64,000 nucleotides of DNA. Origin: Rhizobium sp. CF080. Lineage in GTDB: Bacteria > Pseudomonadota > Alphaproteobacteria > Rhizobiales > Rhizobiaceae. Position 1 is the stretch's first letter, and every line of letters begins with the position of its first letter. Below the pieces are notes generated by a model. That model was not told the DNA's origin and searched no databases. It was given only the letters and a program-made list of their open reading frames with translations. Positions 52,982 through 63,781 of this stretch are shown piece after piece. The stretch spans positions 186,001 through 250,000 of the forward strand of contig NZ_AKKC02000016.1 in the NCBI RefSeq assembly GCF_000282095.2, given 5' to 3'. The translations under genes and the position numbers were made by a program.

Positions 52982-54502
52982 CTACTCGAACCGGAACGCC
53001 AGCCGCTTGCCCGTCAGCCTCGCCAGCTGCTGCAAACGCCCGTCCAGCCGCTCGCCGGCGAAATTGCGGTAGGCGGAGGGCACCACGAATTCGAGGTCGA
53101 GATCCGGTTCCGAGGATGGGCGGAAGCTCAGGTGGTCGACGAGGCCCGGCATGGAAGCGGAGAAGAGATAGACGACCCGCAGCAGCCCGCCGAGCAGCTT
53201 TGCGAGATCGAGCAGGCGGGGTGTGGCGATCGTCGCCAGCGGCCCGGTCGCGCCGTCGTCATGCAGACCTTCGAAACGGTAGTAGTTGGCGAGCGCCAGA
53301 TAGGCGCGGCCGGCATGAGTGATGCCGACGAAGGAGGAATGGGCGATCAGGTTCAGCGCCTGCAGGCCGCGATAGTCCGGATGGGCGCGCCAGCTGATAT
53401 CGGCGAGCAGGCAGGCGGCCTGGCGATAGCGGCTTTCCTCTTCCGTCTCGACAATCCCGAAGGCCGGCACCATGCGGCCGGTCCAGTCGGCGAGTTCGCG
53501 GGCGTGTTCGGGCGAGCGGGCGCGCAGGATGGCGAGCTGGTCGGCGGCGACCAGCAGCGGATCGCCCGCCTGCTCTTCATCGGAAAGCAGCGAGTAGAGA
53601 TAGCCTTCGCGAACGCCCTGCGCGGAAAAGCTCACCTTGGCGGGCTTCATGACGTCCAGCACTTCCTGCATCGCGACGGCGCCGAAAGGCAGCAGCGAAC
53701 GGCGGTTCTTGGAAACGGCCTGCCAGGCGGGATCCTTGCTGTCCTTGGCGGCGATCACTTCGTCGAGGAATTTCCGCATCTCGTCGAGCGTAAGCTCATA
53801 GCCCTGCATCATGTGCAGCGGATATTTGCTCATCTCCATGTGCAGCTTGGCGATGTTTCGCCAGGTGCCGCCGACGGCATAGAAGGTGCGGCCCGCACCG
53901 TTTTCCAGGAACCGCGCCGTATTCACCTGCTTGCGGGCGAAGGTGCGCGCCTTGGAAAGCGAATTGCCGGAGGATTCCGACAGCCTCAGCCCGCCGAGCG
54001 GCAGGGTGATGCCCCGGCCGAATTCCGTGCCCTTGATGTCGATCAGCTCCAGCGAACCGCCGCCGAGGTCGCCGGCGATGCCGTCCGGGTCATGGAAGCC
54101 GCTGATGACGCCGAGCGCCGAATACCGCGCCTCTTCCTCGCCCGACAGAAGCTGGATCCGCTGGCCGAGGATCTCTTCCGCCTGGGCGATGAAATCCGGG
54201 CCATTCGACGCTTCGCGGGCGGCAGCGGTCGCCAGTACGTAGACTTCGGTTGCCTGGGCCTGAGTGGAGAGCGCGCGGAAGCGCTTCAGCGACGACAGGG
54301 CGCGCGCGACACCCTCGTCATCCATGCGGCCGTTCGAACCCAGCCCCTTGCCGAGGCCACACAGCACCTTCTCGTTGAAGAGGACGGTCGGGGCGCGGGA
54401 AAGGCCTTCGTAGATGACGACGCGGACGGAGTTCGAGCCGATGTCGATGACGGAGACAGGAGCGATCCCCGGAAGGCGCCCCTGGGCTTCTGATCGTACC
54501 AT
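52982..54502 (-). CDS. ppx: Exopolyphosphatase (Ppx/GppA family)
   Basis: This 506-residue ASKHA-fold protein has VSVIDIGSNSVRVVIYE, the ATAAAREASNGPDFI region, IAGDLGGGSLELIDI and a helical HD-like C-terminus (ISWRAHPDYRGLQALNLI). It releases phosphate from polyphosphate or hydrolyses pppGpp; the partner gene ppk argues for the first. It starts 5 nt after the ppk stop, so both enzymes for synthesis and breakdown share one operon. Confidence 0.94.
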   Translation of the reverse strand: MVRSEAQGRLPGIAPVSVIDIGSNSVRVVIYEGLSRAPTVLFNEKVLCGLGKGLGSNGRMDDEGVARALSSLKRFRALSTQAQATEVYVLATAAAREASNGPDFIAQAEEILGQRIQLLSGEEEARYSALGVISGFHDPDGIAGDLGGGSLELIDIKGTEFGRGITLPLGGLRLSESSGNSLSKARTFARKQVNTARFLENGAGRTFYAVGGTWRNIAKLHMEMSKYPLHMMQGYELTLDEMRKFLDEVIAAKDSKDPAWQAVSKNRRSLLPFGAVAMQEVLDVMKPAKVSFSAQGVREGYLYSLLSDEEQAGDPLLVAADQLAILRARSPEHARELADWTGRMVPAFGIVETEEESRYRQAACLLADISWRAHPDYRGLQALNLIAHSSFVGITHAGRAYLALANYYRFEGLHDDGATGPLATIATPRLLDLAKLLGGLLRVVYLFSASMPGLVDHLSFRPSSEPDLDLEFVVPSAYRNFAGERLDGRLQQLARLTGKRLAFRFE

Positions 54503-54507
54503 AGTGC

Positions 54508-56700
<2,193 letters not shown>

Positions 56701-56750
56701 GTCTTCACCTCCACCGCCGCACCATCGTTTCCCGATGGCAGGCTAAATTC

Positions 56751-56876
56751 TCCGTCCTCATCCCTGTGCTTGTCACAGGGATCCAGCCAGCCCAAGTCCT
56801 TGGGCTGAGAAGAGCCTTTCACCGCGCAGACGCGCGGTTGCTGGATTCCTGTGACAAGCACAGGAATGAGGATGGC
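56751..56876. repeat. Multi-hairpin inverted repeat element
   Basis: The outer arms (56754-56786 and 56841-56875) are inverted copies of a sequence holding CCTGTG-N5-CACAGG. Between them are the perfect palindrome AGCCCAAG-TC-CTTGGGCT and a CGCG-rich hairpin. The sequence resembles dispersed repeats common in Rhizobiales. It sits between hdaA (stop at 56981) and ppk, upstream of ppk. Confidence 0.8.
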
Positions 56877-56980
56877 GAACGTATGCACTTGCCACCCTCA
56901 TCTCATCCGTTGCGCGACATTCGTCCCAGTCGGGCAAATCGTTACGCAACACCATAAACTCGGCAACCATCTTGTCACAG

Positions 56981-57700
56981 TCAATCGTCAGTGCCGGCGC
57001 CGGTTCCGGAATTCCCAAAATCGTTCAGTACTTCGGCCGCGAGCGGTCGGGTTATCCGGGTGCCGCGCGCCAGCGCCAGGCGGTCCAGCCGCTCGACGAT
57101 CGTCTGGGCCGCACCGAGCGACCGTTCCATCCGGTTGACGATGTAGCCCACGAGCTTGTCATCGATATAGAGCTGGCGGTCGGCGAACAGCTTGACGATC
57201 ACCTGGGCCAGCAGATCCTCGTCAGGCTCACCGATTTCCACGACCGTCGCCGCCTTCAGCCTGGATTTGAGGTCCGGCAGGGTGACGCCCCAGGAAACCG
57301 GCCAGAGGCGCGACGTCATCAACAGGCTGTGGCCGTTCTCGCGCACGCTGTTGATGACGTGGAAGAGTTCGGTTTCGTCGAAACCGCGGCGTTCGGCATC
57401 CTCGAACAGGACCGGACCTGCCGCGGCCATTGTCGCGGCATCCGAGCCGACGACGGGATGGATGTCGGCCGCACCCGCCTTTTCCCGCCAGATATGCGCC
57501 AGGTGCGATTTTCCCGACCCTACCGGACCCGCCAGCACGACGACCGGCGACGGCCAGGCCGGCCATTCGTCGACGATCGCGACGGCCGCAGCCAGGCGTC
57601 CGGACACCAGGAGGTCGTCCCGGGTTCTCGCCGCATCATGGGTGAATTGCAGCGGCAACTGCTCGTGTCTGCGCCGCTCGCGCTCGCTCGTCTCGGTCAT
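56981..57700 (-). CDS. hdaA: DnaA regulatory inactivator HdaA
   Basis: The 239-residue AAA+ protein has the beta-clamp motif QLPLQF near its N-terminus, a Walker A GPVGSGKSHLAHIW, Walker B-like VLFEDAE and sensor segments (LLMTSRLWPVSWG). With the sliding clamp it promotes ATP hydrolysis on DnaA to stop re-initiation, as in Caulobacter HdaA. The start at 57700 lies just inside the end of the perM gene, and a start at 57730 is possible. It follows perM on the same strand. Confidence 0.88.
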   Translation of the reverse strand: MTETSERERRRHEQLPLQFTHDAARTRDDLLVSGRLAAAVAIVDEWPAWPSPVVVLAGPVGSGKSHLAHIWREKAGAADIHPVVGSDAATMAAAGPVLFEDAERRGFDETELFHVINSVRENGHSLLMTSRLWPVSWGVTLPDLKSRLKAATVVEIGEPDEDLLAQVIVKLFADRQLYIDDKLVGYIVNRMERSLGAAQTIVERLDRLALARGTRITRPLAAEVLNDFGNSGTGAGTDD

Positions 57701-57707
57701 TGGTCTT

Positions 57708-58904
57708 TCAAATGCTCTTCTGAGAGTCATTCGCGTGAGGGTCATTCGGGGCGGTTATCCCGGCACCAGTTTCGGCATGTTCCAGCACATGCGGCCGTTC
57801 GGCCTCTTCCCAGGGAAGAACGGCCGCCCGGCCGTAATAAATATCGCTGTCAAGATACCGCGACAGCACGAAGCGGACAAGCACGCCCACCACGGCGGCG
57901 GCCGGCACCGCGATCAGCAGGCCGACGAAGCCGAATATCGCGCCGAAGGCAAAGAGCGCGAACATCAGCCAGACCGGATGCAGCCCGACGCTTTCGCCGA
58001 CCAGCTTCGGCTGCAGAATGTTGCCCTCGACGAACTGGCCGACGAAGAAGACGCCGGCGACGGCGAGGATCCAGGGATAATCCGGCCAGAACTGCACCAG
58101 CGCCACGCCGACCGAAAGCACCAGGCCTATCAGCGAGCCAATATAGGGAATGAAGCTGATCATGCCGGCGATGAAGCCGATCAGAAGCCCGAAATTCAGT
58201 CCGACGACCGACAGGCCGACGGCATAGAAGATGCCGAGGATGAGGCAGAGCGAGCCTTGGCCGCGAATGAAACCGGCGACCGACTCGTCCATTTCCCGGG
58301 CGATCTCGCGCACCGTCGCCACCTGGTCGCGTGGCACCCAGCTATCCACCTTGGCAACCATGCGGTCCCAGTCGAGCAGGATATAGAAGGCAACGACGGG
58401 GGTGACGATCAAGAGCGACACGACGTCGATGATCGCCTTGCCGGAATTCCAGATCTGGGCGAGCAGCGAGCCGATGAAACCGGCGCCCTGGCTCAGCACC
58501 TCGGAAAAGTTCTGCTTGACCGTCTCGATCTGAGCGCTGATCCAATGGGGCAGGAACGAGCTTTCCGGGCTCGATATGATCTGCTGCAACTGGGAAATAT
58601 AGCCCGGCAGGGCGGCAGCGAACTCGGTGAACTGGTTGATGATGATCGGGATCACCAGCATCAGCGACAGCGCGAAGACCAGAACGAAGCCGACGAGGAT
58701 CAGCACCGTCGCCATCAGGCGGCTCAACCCCCGTCGTTCCAGCCAGTCGGCCACCGGATCGAGGAAATAGGCGAGCGCCATTCCGGCGACGAAGGGCAGC
58801 AGGATCGAACGGAAGAACCACAGGAAGACGACGAAGACGATGAGAACGCCGACCCAGAAGAAGACGTAGCGCTTCAGGCTCGCGCCACTGATATGATATG
58901 CCAT
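57708..58904 (-). CDS. perM: AI-2E family transporter (PerM-like)
   Basis: The 398-residue protein has about eight spans, beginning YVFFWVGVLIVFVVFLWFF and LLPFVAGMALAYFLDPVADWL, the family's N-terminal signature, and later SFIPYIGSLIGLVLSVGVALV. Its role may be export of a small molecule or Na+ linked efflux; it is not known to move AI-2 here. AGAGGAAG lies before ATG at 58904. It is divergent from purM. Confidence 0.87.
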   Translation of the reverse strand: MAYHISGASLKRYVFFWVGVLIVFVVFLWFFRSILLPFVAGMALAYFLDPVADWLERRGLSRLMATVLILVGFVLVFALSLMLVIPIIINQFTEFAAALPGYISQLQQIISSPESSFLPHWISAQIETVKQNFSEVLSQGAGFIGSLLAQIWNSGKAIIDVVSLLIVTPVVAFYILLDWDRMVAKVDSWVPRDQVATVREIAREMDESVAGFIRGQGSLCLILGIFYAVGLSVVGLNFGLLIGFIAGMISFIPYIGSLIGLVLSVGVALVQFWPDYPWILAVAGVFFVGQFVEGNILQPKLVGESVGLHPVWLMFALFAFGAIFGFVGLLIAVPAAAVVGVLVRFVLSRYLDSDIYYGRAAVLPWEEAERPHVLEHAETGAGITAPNDPHANDSQKSI

Positions 58905-59082
58905 CGCCGCTTCCTCTGAATTGCCCGGGCAAAAAAGGGATAGGGAAGCCCGCAACCCAGGTCAAGGGTTAGGAAGCGGTGCAGCAAGGCCTGTGAAAAG
59001 CCTTCAAAACCGCGTCCAACGCTTGCATCCGGCGCCATGTCGTGCAATTGCGGGCCGCTATAACGATCATTGGAGATGAACG

Positions 59083-60156
59083 ATGAGCGAGGCGGGCAAG
59101 AACGGTCTCACCTATAGCGATGCCGGCGTCGATATCGACGCGGGCAATCTGATGGTCGAGAAGATCAAGCCGGCCGTGCGCTCCACCCGCCGCCCCGGCG
59201 CCGATGGCGAGATCGGCGGCTTCGGCGGCCTCTTCGATCTCAAGGCCGCCGGCTTCACCGATCCGATCCTGGTGGCCGCCAATGACGGCGTCGGCACCAA
59301 GCTGAAGATCGCCATCGATGCCAATTTCCACGACACCGTCGGCATCGACCTTGTCGCCATGTGCGTCAACGATCTCGTGGTCCAGGGTGCAGAGCCGCTG
59401 CTCTTTCTCGACTATTTCGCGACCGGCAAGCTCGATCCGGACCAGGGCGCGGCGATCGTTTCCGGCATTGCCGCCGGCTGCCGCGAGGCGGGCTGCGCAT
59501 TGATCGGCGGCGAGACCGCCGAAATGCCCGGCATGTATTCCGACGGCGATTACGATCTGGCGGGCTTTGCGGTGGGCGCTGCCGAACGCGGCCAGCTCCT
59601 GCCGGTCGGCGATATCGCTGCCGGCGACGTCATCCTCGGCCTGACCTCGTCGGGCGTCCATTCGAACGGCTTCTCTCTCGTCCGCAAGATCGTAACGCTT
59701 TCCGGCCTCGCCTGGGATGCACCCGCCCCCTTCCGTGAGGGCATGACTCTGGGTGAGGCGCTTCTGACGCCCACCCGCATCTACGTGAAGCCGCTCCTGA
59801 AGGCGATCCGTGAGACCGGCGGGCTGAAGGCACTCGCCCACATCACGGGTGGTGGTTTTCCGGAGAACATTCCGCGCGTGCTGCCGAAGCACCTGGCGGC
59901 CGAAGTCGATCTCGACAGCATCCCCGTGCCGCCCGTCTTCTCTTGGCTGGCAAAAACCGGCGGCGTCGAGTCGAAGGAAATGCTGCGCACCTTCAACTGC
60001 GGCATCGGCATGATCGTCGTGGTCGCGCCTGAAAACGCCCAGGCCGTCACCAATATCCTCACCAATGAAGGCGAGATCGTCGTGCCGCTCGGCCGCATGG
60101 TCGAACGCGCCGAAGGCAGCGCCGGCGTGATCTACCAGGGCACCCTCGGCCTATGA
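59083..60156 (+). CDS. purM: Phosphoribosylformylglycinamidine cyclo-ligase
   Basis: The 357-residue enzyme closes the imidazole ring of purines with ATP. It has GGFGGLFDLKAAGFTDPILVAANDGVGTKLKIA, ALIGGETAEMPGMY, DVILGLTSSGVHSNGFSLVRKI and AHITGGGFPENIPRVLP. GGAG precedes the ATG; a nearby ATG is out of frame. The stop overlaps the purN start by 4 nt. Confidence 0.97.
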   Translation: MSEAGKNGLTYSDAGVDIDAGNLMVEKIKPAVRSTRRPGADGEIGGFGGLFDLKAAGFTDPILVAANDGVGTKLKIAIDANFHDTVGIDLVAMCVNDLVVQGAEPLLFLDYFATGKLDPDQGAAIVSGIAAGCREAGCALIGGETAEMPGMYSDGDYDLAGFAVGAAERGQLLPVGDIAAGDVILGLTSSGVHSNGFSLVRKIVTLSGLAWDAPAPFREGMTLGEALLTPTRIYVKPLLKAIRETGGLKALAHITGGGFPENIPRVLPKHLAAEVDLDSIPVPPVFSWLAKTGGVESKEMLRTFNCGIGMIVVVAPENAQAVTNILTNEGEIVVPLGRMVERAEGSAGVIYQGTLGL

Positions 60157-60836
60157 GCGCATCCGCGGCAGAAACGGTGCGCAAGAAGCGCGTCGCCGTG
60201 TTCATCTCCGGCGGCGGCTCCAACATGCTGGCACTCGCCGAAGCCTGCGCTGCGCCGGACTTCCCCGCCGAGATCGTCGCCGTATTCTCCGACAAACCAA
60301 CGGCCGGCGGCATCGCCAAGGCGGAAGCCCGCGGCATCAAGACCTTCGTCTTCGAACGCAAGGGTTTCGCCGGCAAACCCGAACACGAGGCGGCGATCCT
60401 CGCCGCACTCGACGAAGTGAACCCGGATATCCTCTGCCTCGCCGGCTACATGCGGCTATTCTCCGCCGAGTTCATCAGCCGCTACGAAGGCCGGATCCTC
60501 AACATCCACCCTGCCCTCCTGCCGCTCTTTCCGGGTCTCCACACACATGAACGGGCCATCGAGGCCGGCGTGAAGATTGCCGGCTGCACCGTGCATTTTG
60601 TCACCGAAGGCATGGACGAAGGCCCGATCCTCGCCCAGGGAGCCGTCCCGGTGCTTGCCGACGACACTCCCGAGACCCTGGCCGGCCGCGTGCTGACGGT
60701 CGAGCACAAGCTCTACCCGCTGGCGCTGAAGCTGCTGGCGGAAGGCAAGGTGCGGATGGAGGGCGACCGGGCGATCACCTCACCCGGCACAACGATCGAT
60801 GTCGCGGATCAGCGGATCTTCTCGGCGGGCAGCTAA
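60153..60836 (+). CDS. purN: Phosphoribosylglycinamide formyltransferase
   Basis: The 227-residue enzyme transfers a formyl group from 10-formyl-THF to GAR. It has VAVFISGGGSNMLALAEA, the catalytic NIHPALLPLFPGLHTHE (Asn and His), and HFVTEGMDEGPILAQGAVPV with the catalytic Asp. It overlaps purM by 4 nt (ATGA), so the pair is coupled. An unusual GC hairpin without a T-run lies at 60837-60859. Confidence 0.96.
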   Translation: MSASAAETVRKKRVAVFISGGGSNMLALAEACAAPDFPAEIVAVFSDKPTAGGIAKAEARGIKTFVFERKGFAGKPEHEAAILAALDEVNPDILCLAGYMRLFSAEFISRYEGRILNIHPALLPLFPGLHTHERAIEAGVKIAGCTVHFVTEGMDEGPILAQGAVPVLADDTPETLAGRVLTVEHKLYPLALKLLAEGKVRMEGDRAITSPGTTIDVADQRIFSAGS

Positions 60837-60874
60837 GCGCCGCACTCGACAAGCGGCGCCTCACGTCCTACATT

Positions 60875-60895
60875 CTGTACGCAATCTTCGTACAG
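60875..60895. promoter_or_regulatory. Operator-like dyad before toxin-antitoxin operon
   Basis: CTGTACG-CAATCTT-CGTACAG is a perfect 7-bp inverted repeat. It ends just before the AGGAG ribosome site of the antitoxin gene. Antitoxin-mediated autorepression would fit this position. Confidence 0.6.
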
Positions 60896-60905
60896 GAGAC
60901 CGGAC

Positions 60906-61268
60906 ATGGCCAGTACAACTCAGAGAATTCCCGATCTAGGGATGCCTTCGATGGAAGCCGAAGCCGTCTCCATCCGCCTCGGGATCTCGAAACGCGAACT
61001 GGCTGAGACGGCCGGACTTTCCGCCAACACGCTCCAGCGCAAGGAGCGCGCCCAGTCCCCCGCAGTAACCACGCGGATCGGTGAAATGGCGGAGATCATC
61101 CATCGCGTCAGCGAATGGGCAGGAAGCGAACGGCAGGCGCTCGCCTGGTATCGTGCCGAGCCCATTCCGGCTTTTGGCGGCCGGACAGCAGAGAGCATCG
61201 TCAAGAACGGCAAGGCAGCCGCCTTGCGCGACTATCTCGATCATCTTGCGCTCGGCGGCTTTGCTTGA
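60906..61268 (+). CDS. Xre/MbcA/ParS-type antitoxin
   Basis: The 120-residue protein has an N-terminal Xre-like HTH (VSIRLGISKRELAETAGLSANTLQRKER) and a C-terminal DUF2384 toxin-binding region (EWAGSERQALAWYRAEPIPAFGGRTAESIVKNGKAAALRDYLDHLALGGFA). This is the usual partner of RES toxins. The stop overlaps the toxin start (TTGA). A dyad upstream suggests autoregulation. Confidence 0.93.
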   Translation: MASTTQRIPDLGMPSMEAEAVSIRLGISKRELAETAGLSANTLQRKERAQSPAVTTRIGEMAEIIHRVSEWAGSERQALAWYRAEPIPAFGGRTAESIVKNGKAAALRDYLDHLALGGFA

Positions 61269-61783
61269 GGTTCCAGGGCGTCTGTTACCGCGCGCACGAT
61301 CCTCGCTGGGCGATCAGTCCGACATCCGGCGATGGTGCCGCCATTCGCGGCGCCCGTTTCAATCCCAAAGGCGTGTCGGCGCTCTATCTCGCCACCTCGA
61401 TCGAAGGCGCAATCACCGAGGCAAGCCAGGGCTTTGGCCATAAGATCCATCCGCTGACGATCTGCTCCTATGACATCGATTGCGACGATATCGCAGATCT
61501 GACGGATGAAGTATCGAGGCAGGAACTTGGTATTTCCCTTGAGGTCATGGGGTCGGCCTGGGCGACCGCCCTTTCCGACAATAAACGACCCGGGTCATGG
61601 GTGATCCACGATAATCTTCACAGTGAGTATGCCGGAATAATCGTTCCGTCTTTCGCCCACAGAGCCGGGCGATCCATCAGCAATCTCGTCCTTTGGAATT
61701 GGAGCGCCGACCTGCCGCACAAAGTGACGGTCATCGACCCGACAGGCCGGCTGCCAAAAAACCAGAGGTCCTGGGAAGAATAG
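61265..61783 (+). CDS. RES domain toxin
   Basis: The 172-residue protein has the RES signatures CYRAHDPRW, then GAAIRGARFNPKGVSALYLA (Arg and Tyr of the site) and TSIEGAITEASQ (Glu). RES toxins degrade NAD+ or ADP-ribosylate targets. TTG at 61265 overlapping the antitoxin stop is the best start; the longer frame to 61115 lies inside the antitoxin gene. It is the second gene of the operon. Confidence 0.9.
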   Translation: MRFQGVCYRAHDPRWAISPTSGDGAAIRGARFNPKGVSALYLATSIEGAITEASQGFGHKIHPLTICSYDIDCDDIADLTDEVSRQELGISLEVMGSAWATALSDNKRPGSWVIHDNLHSEYAGIIVPSFAHRAGRSISNLVLWNWSADLPHKVTVIDPTGRLPKNQRSWEE

Positions 61784-61797
61784 GCTCCCTCCGAACC

Positions 61798-62967
61798 TCA
61801 GGCCGCCAGCGCCCGGAGCGGATGCAACGTGCCGTCGCTGTAGACGAAGCGGCCGGCGCGGAAGGTGGCGCGGATGCGGTGCACGTCGCCCTTTTCCACC
61901 ACGACCAGATCGGCGCGCTGGCCCACAGTGATCTCGCCACGATCGGTCAGGCCGGCGGAGCGGGCGGCATTGCCGGTCGCCATGGCGACGGCCGCCGGCA
62001 GACCGCCTTGCGACACATCCGCCAACTTGAAGATGCCGGGCACGAAGGCCGCCGGGTGGTAGTCGGCGGCAATGACTGTCAGCAGGCCGGCCGCGGCGGC
62101 ATCGAGCGCGCTCAGGTTACCGGACATCGACCGGCCGCGCAGCGCGTTCGGCGCGCCCATCAGCGTCCAGAGCCCGCGGCGGCGGGCTTCCTCGGCAGCC
62201 GCCAGCGTCACGGGGAATTCGCTGATCGTCACGCCGAGATCGAACATTTCGGCGACCTTCTCGACGCTGTCGTCGTCATGAGAGGCCAGCGACAGCTTGT
62301 GGCTCAGGGCGAGCCCGACGATATCCGTCAGCTTTGTCGCGATATCGGGGTTGTCGCGCATGGCGATGCGCTTGCGGACGATTTCGGCAGCCATCTCCTC
62401 GGTAATCGCCCGGCGTTCGGAAATGCTGGCGATGTACGCGGCAAGATTGTTGTACTGGCCCTGGCCCGGCGTGTGGTCGGTGAGCGACACCATGTCGATC
62501 TCGTCGGCCTTCAGCAGCCGTTCCAGCGTCGGCGCGGCGCCGATATTGGTGATCTCGTAGCGGGCGTGGACGCGGTGGTCGATCAGCAGGTTGTCGCGCA
62601 GGCGGTTGATGCCCTCGATCACGGCCGAGGTTGTCTCCAGCGAGCGGACATGGCCGTAGACGCTTTCGGTGGCGAAGGAGACGGCTGCGTAAGCCGTGGT
62701 GACGCCCGCTGCGGCGAGCTTCTTGTCGAGTTCGTGGATGCCGAAATCGATCGGCATCTGGGCGTTCGGCCGCGGTGCGATCTCGCGCTCGATCATGTCG
62801 CCATGCAGATCGACGAAACCCGGCATCAGCAACCGTCCGCCGCCGTCGATCACGGCGCCGGCGACCGGTTCGGCGCGGATTTCGGCGATCACGCCATCTT
62901 CAATCCGCACCGAACCTGCGTCCACCACCTCGTCCGGCAGAACGAGGGTGAAATTGCTGAGCCACAT
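61798..62967 (-). CDS. phnM: Alpha-D-ribose 1-methylphosphonate 5-triphosphate diphosphatase
   Basis: This 389-residue amidohydrolase-fold enzyme has MWLSNFTLVLPDEVVDAGSV, the metal-binding MPGFVDLHGDMIERE, DHTPGQGQYNN and LASHDDDSVEKVAEM, and late AADYHPAA. It cleaves PPi in the C-P lyase pathway of phosphonate use. AGGAG lies 8 nt before ATG at 62967; a longer frame to 63060 is unlikely. No other phn gene is in the window, and a Pho-box-like site lies 57 nt upstream. Confidence 0.94.
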   Translation of the reverse strand: MWLSNFTLVLPDEVVDAGSVRIEDGVIAEIRAEPVAGAVIDGGGRLLMPGFVDLHGDMIEREIAPRPNAQMPIDFGIHELDKKLAAAGVTTAYAAVSFATESVYGHVRSLETTSAVIEGINRLRDNLLIDHRVHARYEITNIGAAPTLERLLKADEIDMVSLTDHTPGQGQYNNLAAYIASISERRAITEEMAAEIVRKRIAMRDNPDIATKLTDIVGLALSHKLSLASHDDDSVEKVAEMFDLGVTISEFPVTLAAAEEARRRGLWTLMGAPNALRGRSMSGNLSALDAAAAGLLTVIAADYHPAAFVPGIFKLADVSQGGLPAAVAMATGNAARSAGLTDRGEITVGQRADLVVVEKGDVHRIRATFRAGRFVYSDGTLHPLRALAA

Positions 62968-63023
62968 GGGCTTTCTCCTGATCATATAGGTGATTATCAA
63001 GGGGCAGCGCATAACTGCAGTTC

Positions 63024-63041
63024 GTGACAGAGATGTGAAAT
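63024..63041 (-). promoter_or_regulatory. Pho-box-like direct repeat upstream of phnM
   Basis: On the minus strand ATTTCAC-ATCT-CTGTCAC has the 11-nt period and TGTCA-type half sites of the PhoB box (CTGTCAT-N4-CTGTCAT); the second half matches 6 of 7. The position, 57 nt before the phnM start, fits an activator site. Confidence 0.45.
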
Positions 63042-63187
63042 CCGGGAAGCACAAGGTCAAGTCACATTCGCACGGCGACTGAAACAGGCTGCGAACTCCG
63101 CGAAATCGTACCGGGCATCGGGACCCGCTCCCGATGCGGACCCGTGCAGCAGCAAGCCCCGGTCGTCACCGTGCGGCAGGTGCCGTG

Positions 63188-63781
63188 TCAGCCTGCGAGC
63201 GATGCCCGGTTTATCACAGCCCATTGCAGCAGCATGATCGTCTTGGCGTCGATGATTTCGCCGGAGCCGATCATCGCCACCGCCTCGTCGAGCGGCAGTT
63301 CGAGAACCTCGATATCCTCGTGCTCCTCAGCCAGTCCACCGCCGTCCTCGACGCGGTCGGAAAGGTCTATCGGCGCGTAGAAGAAATGCACGACCTCGGT
63401 CACCGAACCGGGCGAAGTCAGCGCCTTGAACAGGAACTTCACGTCGCGGACGCGATAGCCGGTCTCCTCCATCGCCTCGCGGCGGATCGCTTCCTCGGCC
63501 CCGTCCCCGTCCAGCAGGCCGGCCGGAACCTCTATCATCCATGCGGGATCGCCGGTCAGGTAGGCCGGAAGGCGGAACTGCTTTGCCAGCACGACAATGT
63601 CGCGCCTGGCATCATGGAGCAGGATGCAGGCGGCCGGGGTGCGGTGAAAGATCTCGCGGCGGAGGCGATGGGTCGCGCCACCGCGGTCGGTGTAGTCAAG
63701 CGTGTAGCTGGAAAGCCGCGTCCAGCCGTTCGACAGCGTTTCGTCGCTGACGATGGTCGCCCGTTCATGCGTATCCGTCAT
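63188..63781 (-). CDS. nudK: NUDIX hydrolase, NudK-like
   Basis: The 197-residue protein has the Nudix box GLLDGDGAEEAIRREAMEETGY, one residue shorter than the canonical box, as in E. coli GDP-mannose pyrophosphatase NudK. It also has an aromatic-rich N-terminal domain (WTRLSSYTLDYTDRGG) and PAYLTGDPAWMIEVPAG. GDP-mannose or ADP-ribose hydrolysis is expected. ATG at 63781 overlaps the upstream gene's stop (ATGA), so it may be co-transcribed with it. Confidence 0.85.
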   Translation of the reverse strand: MTDTHERATIVSDETLSNGWTRLSSYTLDYTDRGGATHRLRREIFHRTPAACILLHDARRDIVVLAKQFRLPAYLTGDPAWMIEVPAGLLDGDGAEEAIRREAMEETGYRVRDVKFLFKALTSPGSVTEVVHFFYAPIDLSDRVEDGGGLAEEHEDIEVLELPLDEAVAMIGSGEIIDAKTIMLLQWAVINRASLAG

